Part shown: in pieces, positions 24,586-37,004 of the stretch
Position numbering within the stretch: position 1 is the first letter of the stretch
How the letters are laid out: every line of letters begins with the position of its first letter
From: Cannabis sativa
Taxonomy: Eukaryota > Streptophyta > Magnoliopsida > Rosales > Cannabaceae
DNA length: 64,000 bases
Reading direction: 5' to 3'
NCBI RefSeq assembly: GCF_029168945.1
Contig: NC_083603.1
Location: forward strand, 43,586,396-43,650,395
The notes under the pieces: model-generated
Told to the model about the DNA's origin: nothing
Databases searched by the model: none
Seen by the model: only the letters and a program-made list of their open reading frames with translations
Made by a program: the position numbers and the translations under genes

Positions 24586-26797
24586 TGTAACGCCCTAATC
24601 TATAGGAACGCCACGTGTGTGAATTTATAAAACTAGTTTAATACTAATATAGTAATTAATTATTAAAAACTGTGAGGATAATAAAAACTTGACTAAAATA
24701 AAATACTAAAAACGGACATTATAACGGCAGTAAAAAGGAGTTCCGGAAATCCCTGTTATAAAAGATTTATCCAAAAGATGATATACAACAACAGTTCAAA
24801 ATACAATTCAAAATACGACGGACACAAGACACGGCCAGTCTAAAACAACTCCTGTCAACTCAACACGCAAGCTGGTGGGGTCAATATGTACATTGCTGGA
24901 GAAGATCGCCATCTCATGGTTGTTCTAACTTTGCCTTGCCCTTACCTGCGCCACAAAGCACCCGTGAGTCACATAGACTCAGCAAGAAAAGTAATAAAGA
25001 AGGATACATTAAATAGCTAATTATACATTTCATTATCACAAAATGATTAAACTATAACATTCAACAGTAGGTAATATAATCAATCACATGCATAGAAACA
25101 GATATGCTCATATATTTGTATTGCCTAATCAAGCAAGCCCGTGTCATAATGCAATATCATATATAATATCATTGCATCACCTAATCAGGTGAGCTCGTGC
25201 CACAACTTGACGCTAATATATCGCATCGCCTAATCGGTACGATCTCGTACCTACGCTCGGTACTCATCATATGCCACTGACGCCCGTACCTTTGCCTGGT
25301 ACGTCGCCAAATGTATTGCATCACCTAATCAGGTGAGCCCATATATCGTGTCCATAGTATCATTACATTATCATTGCCTAATCAGACAATCGATAATTTC
25401 AGAACACGTCATGCCATGTGGTACATTATACTTTTCTTACCTCAAGTTCCGGATCAGGTATGTTGGCCGACCTGCTTGGAGAACGATCGATAATCTTGGG
25501 CCCTATGTCATAACAATAGTAAATCAATAAGTGTTTATCCCAAAACACCACTTAACACTCGCGTAAGACAATCTAGGATTTTCTACCAAACTCTGTGGTA
25601 TAATACACTAAAATAAAACTTATATTTTGGCTCTAAAATATACACCATATTGTAAAGCTCGTCGCAAGCTTCGAAACGGTATATAGAACGTCCAAAATAG
25701 ACACCCGAGTGAAAAGTTATGATAAAAATACGATTTCTGATCTCCTATGAATTTCTAAAAACTATGAAACACGAAAATCTCAATTTTCGCACTCACCGAA
25801 ACACTACCAAAACTTATCCAAATCACTCCAAACTTCACAGGGCACATATATACCATGAATACTATCATTCTTATGTAACAGAAGTTAAAATCGAGCCCTT
25901 AAATGGAAAACGCCATTAACGCTCGGACTAAGCTTTAAAAAGTTCCAAACTCGATTTCTAATCCAAAACTACTTCAATTTCAACAAGAAAACATCGGAAC
26001 TAGTCCCATGACTACCCGAGAACAATCCTATAAGGTCAGAACCTTCATAACTATTCTAATTCACAAAACCCCTATACGAAACCAATTGTTATTAAACTTA
26101 AAACGAAATTAAACCTTACCTTAAGCTTCTCCGCTCTGAGAATTCGCTATCCTGCTACTACCGGAGCTTAGATCGCTAAGTTTTGGATTGAAAATCAAAG
26201 AAAATGGATATAAAAGGAGAAAATTTAGTTGAAGGGGGAGAAACGAGGGTTCATCTCTGTTCTCTGATAAGTTATATATATAACTTAATAATATATATAT
26301 ATACGTATTCAAATTTTTCTTTTTAACGTTAATAATAATAATAATAATAGTAATATATAATAATATAATATTAATAAAAATTTTATTATTAATAATTATT
26401 TTATTATTTCTTAGTTACTAAGAAACTTTTACTTCTAGAGCGCTACATTAAATTCTATATACTCCTAATTATCCCAATACCTATATTATCAACTTATCAA
26501 AATATTCTCATTAATTCTATCAATTAAGCCTGTTATGACATTTCTGGGCCCCCGATTGAGTCTCCAAGGTTGTCAAACCTGAAAATATTTTTATTCCACA
26601 TATAGTTCATATTACATTCACACATACTATATAAATCTCCGTAATTTAAAAATCACGCTTATTTATCCACTTATAGCAAATTTAAAATTTTATGTTGAAC
26701 TAAATTAGTTGGATTATCATCCCACTCATTACCTGGTTAACTCATAATATAAATATAAACCCTAATTATTAATTATTAAGCTTATTGGGATATTACA
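24586..26797 (-). repeat. Gypsy LTR C (outer 5' LTR)
   Basis: About 2.21 kb, ending at the right target duplication ATAAG (26798-26802). Its (AAT)n run has six units against nine in A and B. It carries CAG lesions near 24816-24833 and 25232, the latter disturbing one of the hairpins. Confidence 0.92.
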
Positions 26798-27893
26798 ATA
26801 AGAAAATATAAAAACTGTACGCGTTTGCAGCAGCAGAAAATAATTCTGCTACAGCAAAACTGAACAGGCAGAATATAAAATATTTGCAGAAAAATAAATA
26901 ACTTGACACAAGAGATTTATACGTGGTATCAGTGTTCTCACGAACACTCCTAGTCCACGGGGCCACGCCCAGAGAATGAAATAAATTAATAAAGTATCAA
27001 AATTACAAAGACAATTGACTTAAACAAGTTTAGACTCCCTCTAAAGTATTGCCGCAATCCTTTGTAATCCACTTTATGAATCTGACTTCTTGAAACACCT
27101 TCAAGCCCGAACTCCCTTCGTCTTTGAAGTGTGAGTGCTTACTTCCTCCCGAAGTAAGGCTTTAGCTAGTCTTCTCCCGAAGACCAAGTGCTTACTTCCT
27201 CCCGAAGTAAGGCTTTATCAAGTCTTCTCCCGAAGACCAATCTCTTGTTCAGTCAAGTAGTTCTTCACAACCTCTAGGATAGAGTAAGAACAGAAATAGA
27301 ACAACTAGAACCTAGGTGAACAACTAGGCTCTCACAAAACAAAGAAACACTCTCTTCTCACAAATGATAAATGCAAAAAATGAATAATGGAAGAGGTAAT
27401 CCAAATGGTTGCTCTCTAGGCTCTATTTATAGATCATAGAAACCAAAGAGGCAACCACAAGATCGAATTAGCAGCTGTACAAAGACTTTCCAAAAACAAA
27501 CACGATCTGCTACATCAGATTCGGTTGCTGACGAAGCAGATCTGCCCAGAAACGGGAAACTTACTAAAATCGGGTCCGATCTTCTTTCAAAGCTTGATTC
27601 TGCCAAAAACAGATTAGATATTCTGATTGTGTCAAGATACAATCGAAATTAATAAGGAAAAGGCAATAATCAAAGTTTCCCTTAAAAGGACAACTTTCCA
27701 AAAGAGAATTCCTTCTCTTTTGAGAAGTTTTCAACAAAGGAAAGTTCAGCTGAAAGTGCAACTTTCCAAACAAGGAAAATGGCAACTAAAAACCGAATAA
27801 GAGAGGTAAGATTTCGAAAATGAATGCATAGCAATCTTACCATAAAAAGGAAAAATTATTTTGTCACCTAACTTGCCAAAAAAGGACTTTACA

Positions 27894-27908
27894 ATCTCCC
27901 CCTTTGGC
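27894..27908 (-). other. Polypurine tract of copia copy 1
   Basis: The minus strand reads AAAGGGGGAGAT immediately before the 3' LTR. It is identical in copy 2. Confidence 0.85.
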
Positions 27909-28216
27909 ACTTTAGATGAACAAAATAATTTTTACCATAAAGTACCTGCAATGCAAAGTTAGCAAGAGCAAACGATACTACTCCCCCTGAGTAACACAAT
28001 CGAATATCACAATAAAAACAAAGAACATGCTAACTTTAAACATTAAGTTCACAAGTACTAACAAACCACAACTCCCCCTAAAAAAAAGGGTCCAGAGTTG
28101 GGCAACAAAAACCAAAAAATAAATATCTCTCCCCCTTTTTGTTTATCGGAGTGCCAAAGTAAACAAAGAACAAAAATAGACCAAAGTTTAATTAAAAAGG
28201 AACAAACTATAACACT
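27909..28216 (-). other. Copia copy 1 3' non-coding region
   Basis: About 300 bp between the extra ORF stop and the polypurine tract. On the minus strand it holds three spaced GGGGGAG-type purine runs (near 27985, 28072 and 28133), all conserved in copy 2 (near 47928, 47981 and 48071). These may be additional polypurine-like tracts; no coding frame is present. Confidence 0.6.
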
Positions 28217-29776
28217 TTAATTTTTGTAGAGTTTAATCAAGGTGGACAGTTGCCTGGACATGTCATGCTGGACATCAGCCATTGCTTCAAGACGAGTGTA
28301 CACATTTTGAAGTTCAGACTTGACTTCCAGGAGCTCTGTAGCAGCAGAGCCTGAACTTGCACCAGCAGAAGCAGCAGCAGCACCAGCCTTTGGCCGTTTT
28401 TGGAACACACCATCAAAATATTCAGAAGGTTGGAATGTAGGGCCAGTGATGGGAGGCTCAAGTGTTTCATGTGCTTGGGCCACATTCTTCTGAGAGGATA
28501 AAACCTTATAGATTAGATTTGGAAATACAAGTTTGAAGGTTGGCTTTTTACCTCTTCGAAAGGAGACAATCTGGTTGAGTATATGAGAGGCTAGATCAAT
28601 GGAAGTTCCAGAGGTGATGCGGTATAGGAGTGTAGCCACTTCTTGAGACACCACGGTCTTGTTCGAATTTGGAACCCAATTGCTTAGTGCAAACCGCATA
28701 AGGGAAGCATGAGCAAAAGTGAGGTGAGTAATTCGAAGACTCTCCCCTGGTTTCAATTCTGAACGAGCACTAGTGAGTTCAGAGTGCATCAAGTCACGAT
28801 CCATGGACATCACAGCATTGGATACATTCTCAGGCAATTGCAGAGCCTGAGCAATGTCCTTTTCAGAAAATGAGAACCAGTGACCCCTAACATACACTCT
28901 TCTATACAGTCTAGAGTTCTCATCAAGGAAATCATCAGTAAGATTAGCATAAAACTCTTTAATAATGTTAGCAATGAATCCAATAAAACTAGTAAGAGTG
29001 TGTTCCCATTGATGAAATTGAATGAACTTTACAATACCATAAACACGATGGGCATGCAAATCATAATTCCTCTCACTTTCAAACTTACGAGTTGCATAAA
29101 GATTCCAGTCACGCTCATTGTCTCGATAGTAAAAAGTTGGACAGCCAGAGATAGAGGAAGGGATATTACCAGATGGAGGATCTTCCATGGGCTGCTTGCC
29201 TTTGGCGACGGCAGAGGCCTTTCCGCGAAGCGGTTTTGAACGAGGAGGCTCTGGCTCGAGTTCTATGTCTTCACTGTCCTTCTCAGTATGCAGAGATACT
29301 GATTTGTCTGAAGAGACTTCCATTGGATCCTCTTCTTCTGAACTGGTACTCGAGGAAGCCGAGGGAGGATTAGTCTTGAGTTTCTTCTTGGCTGGAGGAG
29401 CAGTCTTCTCTCGAGATTGAGTGGCTTGAAGTTCTTTCTCAGCCGAGGCTTGCTGGGCTCGAGTTCGAGTGGAAGGGCCTGTTGGAGTGGTGCCAGCCAT
29501 TGATGCAGCAGGAGGAGGAACAGCCAATGCAGGAGGAGATTCCTTCGAGGATTCAGAAGAGGAAGTCTAGGTGCGATAGGGCCTTACCGATTTGCGAGCT
29601 ACTTGCTTGGGTGGACGTTTTGGCTTCACGGCTTGAGATTCACGCTGGGGAAGCGATGAATCTCCAGGCTTTGCAACAGCAGGAGGAGGAACTGAGGCAG
29701 CAGGGGAAGCACTAGAAGGAGTTGGAACGGTTTCTTCTAATTTTTTAGAGTGCCCTAGATTCTTGGTTCTCACCAT
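28217..29776 (-). CDS. Copia extra ORF, putative plant transposon protein (PF20167-like), copy 1
   Basis: A reading frame of about 519 codons downstream of pol, in the same sense. The start is MVRTKNLGHSKK at 29776. The N-terminal half is Pro/Ser/Ala-rich with a basic cluster PPAKKKLKTNPP and an acidic Ser/Glu patch. A globular region from about residue 210 has the motifs RKFESERNYDLHAHRVYGI, KEFYANLTDD and VYVRGHWFSFS, which resemble the Transposase_32/PF20167 family. The C-terminal end is a predicted coiled coil. I see no signal peptide or membrane segment, so it does not look like an envelope protein. One TAG at 29567-29569 interrupts it where copy 2 has TGG; the changed base lies in a CAG on the + strand. 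Function is unknown. Confidence 0.75.
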
Positions 29777-29860
29777 TTTGAAACTAAAAGAGAAGATGAA
29801 TAGTGTCTGACAGAGAAACAAGAAAGAGGGTTCGAGTAGGTGGTGAAATAAGTGACAAAA

Positions 29861-29878
29861 TTTGGTTTATATAACCTT
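29861..29878 (-). promoter_or_regulatory. TATA-type core promoter before copia extra ORF, copy 1
   Basis: The minus strand reads CCAAGGTTATATAAACC about 90 bp before the ORF start, the same arrangement as in copy 2 (46187-46200). The position fits an internal RNA polymerase II promoter; this is inference from sequence. Confidence 0.5.
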
Positions 29879-30941
29879 GGAATCAAAACAAGAAAGAGGA
29901 AACCAATTTTGAAAATTCAAATGGTAACCGCCAGCCCATGAACCAAAAAAGGAAACCGCCCACTTCTCAACTCCTTTTCCCTTTTTTTTTTTTTTTAACA
30001 AAAATAAAAGGAAACTAGAAATGCCAACAAATTTTTCCAAAAATAAATCAATCTTTCAAGAATAAAGACACATTACCATATAAAGATTAATCTTTACTTG
30101 GAAAAATATCAAAATAAATCAAAGAAGAATGAATGTTGATACTTACCATTTATGCACAAGATTTTCTTAACCCATGAAGCAAGTCACACGCCTCCCTCTT
30201 TTTTTTTTTTTTTTTTTTTTTTATTAAAACCGAAAATAAAATACAATGTGTACAATAAATATATGTGATTCGAATCAAGCAAGTAAATCAAATATCATTG
30301 ACAATTGATAAAATAAAATACATGTTATGCTTTTAAGGAAAATAACTAATTAGTATCTCATAGAATAATCATACTTAATTGATGTTGATGAAAAAGATAT
30401 GCATGATACTGAAAGTTGTGAACCAGGATTTATCAATTTAATTTTAATAGAGGAGACTTACAGATTTGAACACACTTGTCAGGCATAAGTGTGTGCAGTG
30501 TAAATAGGATCATTGTCCTTGGCAAGATTTTTCATTTTCGCCTTTTTCATATTGATCCCGCAACTGGATGCTTTCACACCATACTGAAGGTAGCCCTTTT
30601 CTATGGTAGTGCATCCTCATCATAGTTGCTAATTACAATGTTCCAGCTTACTCATCAGATGGCTTTCACACTTCAGTATGGGTAGCTCTATTCCAGCAAG
30701 GGGCCTGACAAGCATGAACCAAAAATTGCTCAACTCTGTATAAGAACATTATTTAATCCCAGACACAAATAAAGAGTAACATGAATCTTTTAACACAACA
30801 TCACAAAGTATGATCAGACTGAGATCCTAACTAATTATATTCCAAAAGCATAAACATGATTTGTCAAAAACAATGATAGAAGATTAAGAGCTAGAGAAGA
30901 ATCACACAACACTATTGTACACGAATGATGAACAGATAAAA
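29879..30941 (-). other. Copia copy 1 pol-to-extra-ORF spacer
   Basis: About 1.1 kb without a coding frame. It includes a 24-base T run at 30199-30222 and a structured segment (30565-30700). In the structured segment GCTACC...GTGTGAAAGC blocks are repeated directly while their inner 11-mers, CCATACTGAAG and CTTCAGTATGG, are mutually complementary. It is conserved in copy 2 at 45361-45515. Confidence 0.6.
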
Positions 30942-33900
30942 TTAAACAATGCAAACTCCCAAAGACTTTCTGAGGGAGTCAAATCGACTTGCATCTAGGG
31001 CCTTTGTGAAAATATCAGCTAATTGTTTTTCAGTATCAACATATTCTAATTGCAATGATTTATTTTCAACAAGTTCCCTAATAAAGTGGTGTCTTATATC
31101 AATGTGCTTTGTTCTAGAGTGTTGAACAGGATTTTTGGAAATATTTATGGCACTAGTATTGTCACAAAAAATAGTCAAAACACCCAAATCAAACCCATAA
31201 TCAATCAACATTTGTTTCAACCACAATAGTTGAGTGCAACAATGCCAGCAGCTATGTACTCAGCTTCGGCAGTGGATAAGGAGATGGAATTCTGTTTCTT
31301 GCTATGCCAAGATACTAGATTATTCCCAAGAAAGAAGCACCCTCCACTTGTGCTCTTTCGATCATCAGCATTTCCTGCCCAATCTGCATCACTAAAACAA
31401 GCAAGATTTGAATTGGTATCTTTCGAGTACCAAATTCCATAATCAGGAGTGCTATTAACATATCTAATAATCCTTTTTACAGCTGATACATGAGATTCCA
31501 TAGGATTACTTTGATATCTAGCACACACTCCCACACTGTAACATATATCAGGACGACTAGCAGTTAAATACAAGAGACTTCCAATCATGCTACGATAGAG
31601 TGTAGTGTCTACCTTTACTCCATTCTCATCTTTTGTTAATTTCAGAGTGGTGCTCATAGGAGTACTTACCTGCTTAGCCGATTCAAGGCCAAATTTCTTG
31701 ACAAGGTTCTTAGCATACTTGCTTTGAGATACAAATGTACCTCCTTCCATTTGTCTCACTTGAAGACCCAGAAAGAAATTAAGCTCACCAACCATGCTCA
31801 TTTCAAATTCACTTTTCATTTGATCAACAAATACCTGCACTTCATGGTTAGATGTAGAACCAAAAACTATATCATCAACATAAATTTGAGCAATGATAAA
31901 ATCAGATTTTATATGTTTGATGAAAAGAGTTTTATCCACACTACCTCTGTGATAGCCATGAGAAAGTAAAAATTGAGTCAACCTTTCATACCAAGCTCGA
32001 GGAGCTTGTTTCAGACCATACAAAGCTTTTTCAAGTTTGTATACATGGTCTGGAAATTGAGGATCTTCGAATCCTTTTGGTTGCTCAACATAAACTTCCT
32101 CATTCAAAATACCATTTAGGAAGGCAGATTTCACATCCATTTGAAACAATTTAATATTGAGAATACAAGCAATACATAAAAGTAAACGTATTGATTCTAA
32201 TCTTGCAACAGGAGCAAAAGTTTCATCAAAATCAATACCTTCTACCTGAGTGTACCCTTGTGCCACCAAACGAGCCTTGTTTCTTACAATTGTACCGAAC
32301 TCATCACTTTTATTTTTAAACAACCACTTTGTTCCAATAACATTTATACCTTTTGGTCTTCGGACCAAAATCCATACCTTGTTGCGAACAAATTGGTTGA
32401 GTTCCTCTTGCATTGCATTGAGCCATTCCTCAAAGGTCATGGCTTCCTTCACATTTTTCGGTTCATATTGAGAAACAAAGCAAAGAAAGCTGATTAAATT
32501 AATATACCTTCTGCGAGTTACCATGCTTTCTTCAGGATTTCCAAGGATGAGATCTTTTGGATGATTCAGTTTGACTCTGGTGCTTGGTTCTTTCTGAATA
32601 GAGTCTGTGATGATGTTTGGATGAGTCAAGATAGACGGTTACGGTTCTCCGGTTTCGGTTGCGACGGCAGATTCGTCATTTGCAGCATCAGCAATAGGTT
32701 CTGCTGCATCAGGATCTGCTGTTACAGCTTTTGGAGGAGTATCCATGAGACTATCTATCTTGACTTCTGTGGAAAATTCTGAAAAATCTCTAAAATCATC
32801 AACAACCACATTAGCTGATTCCAAAACAGTTTGAGTCCTCATGTTATAAACACGATAAGCTCTACTGTTTAAGGAATATCCAATAAATACACCAACATCA
32901 CTTTTAGCATCAAATTTACCAATATGCTCACGATCTCTATAGACATAACACACACATCCAAAAACATGAAAATGACTTACATTGGGGCGCTTACCTTTCC
33001 AGATTTCATAAGATGTTTTTGAGGTACCTGGACGAATAAACACTCTGTTTATTATGTAGCAAGCTGTGTTAATAGCTTCAGCCCATAATCGCTTTGTCAA
33101 CTTCTTGCTATTTAACATCACTCTTGCCATTTCCTGCAAAGTTCGATTCTTCCTCTCAACGACTCCATTTTGTTGAGGAGTTTTGGGAGCTGAAAATTCA
33201 TGAGTTATACCTGTAGACTTGCAAAAATCATCATACACAGAATTTTCAAACTCCTTACCATGATCACTTCGAATTCGAACAATTTTCCCAATATTACATC
33301 CTTTCTCAACTCTTAATCTCAGACAAAGAGTTTTAAAGGCATCAAAAGTGTCAGATTTTTCTCTTAAGAAATCTACCCAACTAAAACGAGAGAAATCATC
33401 AACACACACAAAGATATATCGTTTACCATTCAAACTTTCAACTTGGATTGGACCCATAAGATCCATGTGAAGCAATTCCAATACCTTTGAGGTATTAATA
33501 TCAGACACAGGCTTGTGAGTGATTTTTAATTGCTTCCCAAGTTGACACGGTTCACACTTACCTTCACTTTCCTTACCAAGCTTGGGAAGACCTCGAACAA
33601 TACCTGCATTTGACAGTTTTTTCAGGTTTTTAAAATTAATATGCCCAAGCTTGGCATGCCACAGATCTGTGGTGTTGTTGATAGCTGAGTGACAAGTAAA
33701 CACAGGGGTTAGAGTGTAACAGTTATCATTGGATCGAAATCCTTGCAAGATACATTCATTGTCATCATTCATAACATAACAATGATCACTATCAAAAGAA
33801 ACAGTAAACCCTTGATCACAGATTTGACTGATGCTAAGTAAATTAGCCCTCAGTCCTTCAACTAACATCACATTTTTCAGTCTAGGTAACCCTTCAAAAT

Positions 33901-35815
33901 TTAGAGTTCCCATACCAACAACTTTTCCTGATAAGCCATTACCAAAAGTGACTTCTCCACATTGCATAGGCCGAATGTTAGTCAAAAAATCCTTGTCACC
34001 TGTCATATGTCTAGAGCAACCACTGTCAAAATACCACATTTGAGATGCAGCAGTTTTATCAGAAAAACCAGCTAGACACTTCTTTTTCACCCATATTTGT
34101 TTCAAACCTTTATGTTTCTTTTGAGATTTTTTCAAATTATCAAAATAATTTGTTTTAAACAGGTTGTTCAATGTGAAACATTTAGGTCTGATATGTCCTT
34201 TTCTACCACAAAAATGACAAATGGGAACAAATCTTTTTACCTGAGATCTTACCCTTTTCGAAAATCCTGGAGATTTTGCAGCATCAGAAGCTGTTCTTGC
34301 TGCCACAGGCTGTGAAACTGTTACGGCAGAGTTTGTAGCCTCACGGTGATTCGTTGGAACACTAGATTTTACAAACTTCGTGACTCCAGGACTTTTCATT
34401 CCATTAGAACCAAGGCCTGCAAAACCTCTCTGACCTGCATTCTGAGCTTTTTCAAAAATAGAAGATCCAGGATTAAGCATTTGAACATTTTTCTTAAAGT
34501 TTTCAAGTTCCTTCTTCAATAGAGAGATTTTTTCATCTTTATCACAAACACTTGTCTCATATTCTTTTATTTTCAACTCACACATTTCAATCTGATAAGA
34601 CAATTTTTTATTCAATTTATTCAACTCTCTATTTTCAGAAGCAACCTGAATCCATTTTTCATACATGACTTTGTATGATTCAGCAAGTGATTCTTCACAG
34701 ATTTCAGACTCATCAGAATCTGATTCCTCTTGTTTGGTGGTATTATTCAGACATACCAATCTATCTTTCACCTGTGAATCACACAACACATTAGTCACAA
34801 CAGAGGTTAGGGCAACATTTTCAGTAATATCTTCATCACTTTCGGTTTCATCATCACTCCAAGTGACATTGAAACTCTTCTTATTCTTTTTCAAAGTGTT
34901 TGCACACTCAGATTGAATATGCCCAAAACCTTCACATTCCCTGCACTGAATTCCCTTTTTGTTAGAGACAGATGGTTTAATGAAAGTATTACCTTTTGAA
35001 CCTTTCGAAATATTCTTTTTATTTCCCATCTTTTTCATATATTTCTGAAAATTCTTAGTTAATAAAGCAATCTCATCATCACATTCACTATCAGAATTTT
35101 CATTATCAGCAACTTTCAAAGCAATACTTTTACCTTTATCAGCAATGGATTTGGGTTTGTCCTTTTGTTTAATCTGTTGATTTAATTCAAAAGTACGTAA
35201 GGAACCCATCAATTCTTCCACTTTCATAGTGCTAAAATCTTTAGCTTCCTCCATTGCCAAAAGTTTAGTATCAAACCTTTCTGGAAGGACTCTAACAATT
35301 TTTCTCACAAGAACAGAATCATCAAGCTTTTCTCCAAGAGCAAAATATTCATTAGCAATGTCAGATAATTTTTCATAGAATTCAGTTAAAGTTTCATTAT
35401 CAGACATTCTAAGCTCATCAAATTTAGTTTGAAGCATGATAAATCTAGATCTTTTCACATCAGAAGTTCCTTCAAACTGAGTTTGAAGAATCTCCCAAGC
35501 TTCCTTAGCAGAAACACAAGATGATATAAGTTTAATGTAACCCTCACCTACAGTATTAAAGATAGCATGCAAGGCTTTGCTATTGTAGGCAGATAGTTTA
35601 TCATCTTCAATAGACCATTCCAGTTCAGATTTTATAATAGTATTACCTGAAGAATCTGTCTCAACTGGAGGAGACCAACCTGATAGAACCATTCTCCACG
35701 CCTTCTCATCTTGAGATTTGATGAAGGCTCTCATTCTAACTTTCCAGTAAGGATAGTTAGAGTCATTAAGCAATGGTGGTCTAGAAATAGAACTTCCTTC
35801 TGCAAAAAATGACAT
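30942..35815 (-). CDS. Copia gag-pol polyprotein, copy 1
   Basis: The start is MSFFAEGSSISRPP at 35815, about 60 bases after the 5' LTR. The frame is open further upstream into the LTR, but that part is not gag-like. In order: gag (YPYWKVRMRAFIK...), CCHC knuckle CRECEGFGHIQSEC (about 34950-34905), a second CX2CX4HX4C knuckle CHFCGRKGHIRPKC (near 34220), protease FDSGCSRHMTG (near 34030), pre-integrase LWHAKLGHINF, integrase Asp/Asp/Glu (HMDLMGP, RSDHGKEF, NGVVERKNR), reverse transcriptase with intact YVDDIVFGS (near 31880) and RNase H (FSDADWAGN; the end VCIV at 30942). Only two lesions break it: a TAA at 32639-32641 and a one-base loss near 31240. Both lie on CAG/CTG sites that are intact in copy 2. 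The polyprotein would be about 1620 residues. Confidence 0.93.
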
Positions 35816-35860
35816 TCTAACAAAAACGTTATAGGACCACACTAAGAGTTTAGTGTCCCG

Positions 35861-35872
35861 CTCTGATACCAA
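35861..35872 (-). other. Copia copy 1 primer-binding site
   Basis: TGGTATCAGAGC on the minus strand next to the 5' LTR, complementary to initiator tRNA-Met. Copy 2 has the same site at 40203-40214. Confidence 0.9.
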
Positions 35873-35873
35873 T

Positions 35874-37004
35874 TGAAAAACTGTGTTTTTGCAAATGTCA
35901 GTTGTATATAAGAAAATATAAAAACTGTACGCGTTTGCAGCAGCAGAAAATAATTCTGCTACAGCAAAACTGAACAGGCAGAATATAAAATATTTGCAGA
36001 AAAATAAATAACTTGACACAAGAGATTTATACGTGGTATCAGTGTTCTCACGAACACTCCTAGTCCACGGGGCCACGCCCAGAGAATGAAATCAATTAAT
36101 AAAGTATCAAAATTACAAAGACAATTGACTTAAACAAGTTTAGACTCCCTCTAAAGTATTGCCGCAATCCTTTGTAATCCACTTTATGAATCTGACTTCT
36201 TGAAACACCTTCAAGCCCGAACTCCCTTCGTCTTTGAAGTGTGAGTGCTTACTTCCTCCCGAAGTAAGGCTTTAGCTAGTCTTCTCCCGAAGACCAAGTG
36301 CTTACTTCCTCCCGAAGTAAGGCTTTATCAAGTCTTCTCCCGAAGACCAATCTCTTGTTCAGTCAAGTAGTTCTTCACAACCTCTAGGATAGAGTAAGAA
36401 CAGAAATAGAACAACTAGAACCTAGGTGAACAACTAGGCTCTCACAAAACAAAGAAACACTCTCTTCTCACAAATGATAAATGCAAAAAATGAATAATGG
36501 AAGAGGTAATCCGAATGGTTGCTCTCTAGGCTCTATTTATAGATCATAGAAACCAAAGAGGCAACCACAAGATCGAATTAGCAGCTGTACAAAGACTTTC
36601 CAAAAACAAACACGATCTGCTACATCAGATTCGGTTGCTGACGAAGCAGATCTGCCCAGAAACGGGAAACTTACTAAAATCGGGTCCGATCTTCTTTCAA
36701 AGCTTGATTCCTGCCAAAAACAGATTAGATATTCTGATTGTGTCAAGATACAATCGAAATTAATAAGGAAAAGGCAATAATCAAAGTTTCCATTAAAAGG
36801 ACAACTTTCCAAAAGAGAATTCCTTCTCTTTTGAGAAGTTTTCAACAAAGGAAAATTCAGCTGAAAGTGCAACTTTCCAAACAAGGAAAATGGCAACTAA
36901 AAACCGAATAAGAGAGGTAAGATTTTGAAAAAGAATGCATAGCAATCTTACCATAAAAAGGAAAAATTATTTTGTCACCTAACTTGCTAAAAAAGAACTT
37001 TACA
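35874..37004 (-). repeat. Copia copy 1 5' LTR
   Basis: 1131 bp, ending AACTTTACA next to the CATTT duplication. The TATA-like CTATAAATAG is at 36533-36542 (minus), and the hairpin array is at 36248-36347. Its few differences from the 3' LTR, such as near 36093, 36513, 36792 and 36925-36932, are ordinary substitutions. Confidence 0.92.

Larger units (their letters stand above)
10552..26797 (-). mobile_element. Ty3/gypsy chromovirus-type element, tandem with three LTRs
   Basis: One pair of target duplications (ATAAG, 10547-10551 and 26798-26802) flanks LTR A, interior 1, LTR B, interior 2 and LTR C, all in minus orientation. LTRs are about 2.2 kb, starting TGTAATATCCC and ending GGCGTTACA in element orientation. 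Each interior has a tRNA-iMet primer site and a gag-pol gene ending in a chromodomain-like segment (VLWRNSKVEEATWELE), as in Del/Tekay chromoviruses. The two interiors are almost identical apart from CAG/CTG-centred differences. Unequal recombination between LTRs of one insertion is the simplest origin. An assembly error joining alleles or reads would look similar. Confidence 0.9.
10513..27893 (-). repeat. Copia copy 1 3' LTR, split by gypsy insertion
   Basis: Segments 10513-10551 and 26803-27893 form one LTR of about 1.13 kb. The + strand starts TGAAAAACTG and ends GGACTTTACA. The gypsy insertion duplicated ATAAG (10547-10551 and 26798-26802). The TATA-like box CTATAAATAG is at 27423-27432 (minus strand), and the leader hairpin array is at 27138-27237. 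Confidence 0.9.
10513..37004 (-). mobile_element. Ty1/copia retrotransposon, SIRE/Maximus-type, copy 1
   Basis: A minus-strand element flanked by the 5-bp duplication CATTT (10508-10512, 37005-37009). Without the inserted gypsy block it is about 10.2 kb, matching copy 2. It has LTRs of about 1.13 kb, a tRNA-iMet primer site (35861-35872), one gag-pol frame (35815 to 30942), a downstream extra ORF (29776 to 28217) and a purine tract AAAGGGGGAGAT next to the 3' LTR. Its 3' LTR is split by the gypsy element. By eye its two LTRs differ at fewer than ten positions outside CAG/CTG sites, so the insertion is young. Lineage is inferred from the gag N-terminus and the large genome with a 3' ORF. Confidence 0.93.

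Noticed and set aside
28217..29776. Envelope protein call for the copia extra ORF
   Set aside because: No signal peptide, transmembrane helix or glycoprotein-like cysteine pattern seen; the motifs fit the PF20167-type family instead.
35816..36076. Upstream extension of the copia gag frame to an ATG in the LTR
   Set aside because: The extra 87 residues are LTR and primer-site sequence; the gag-like start MSFFAEG at 35815 is shared with copy 2 and fits the family.
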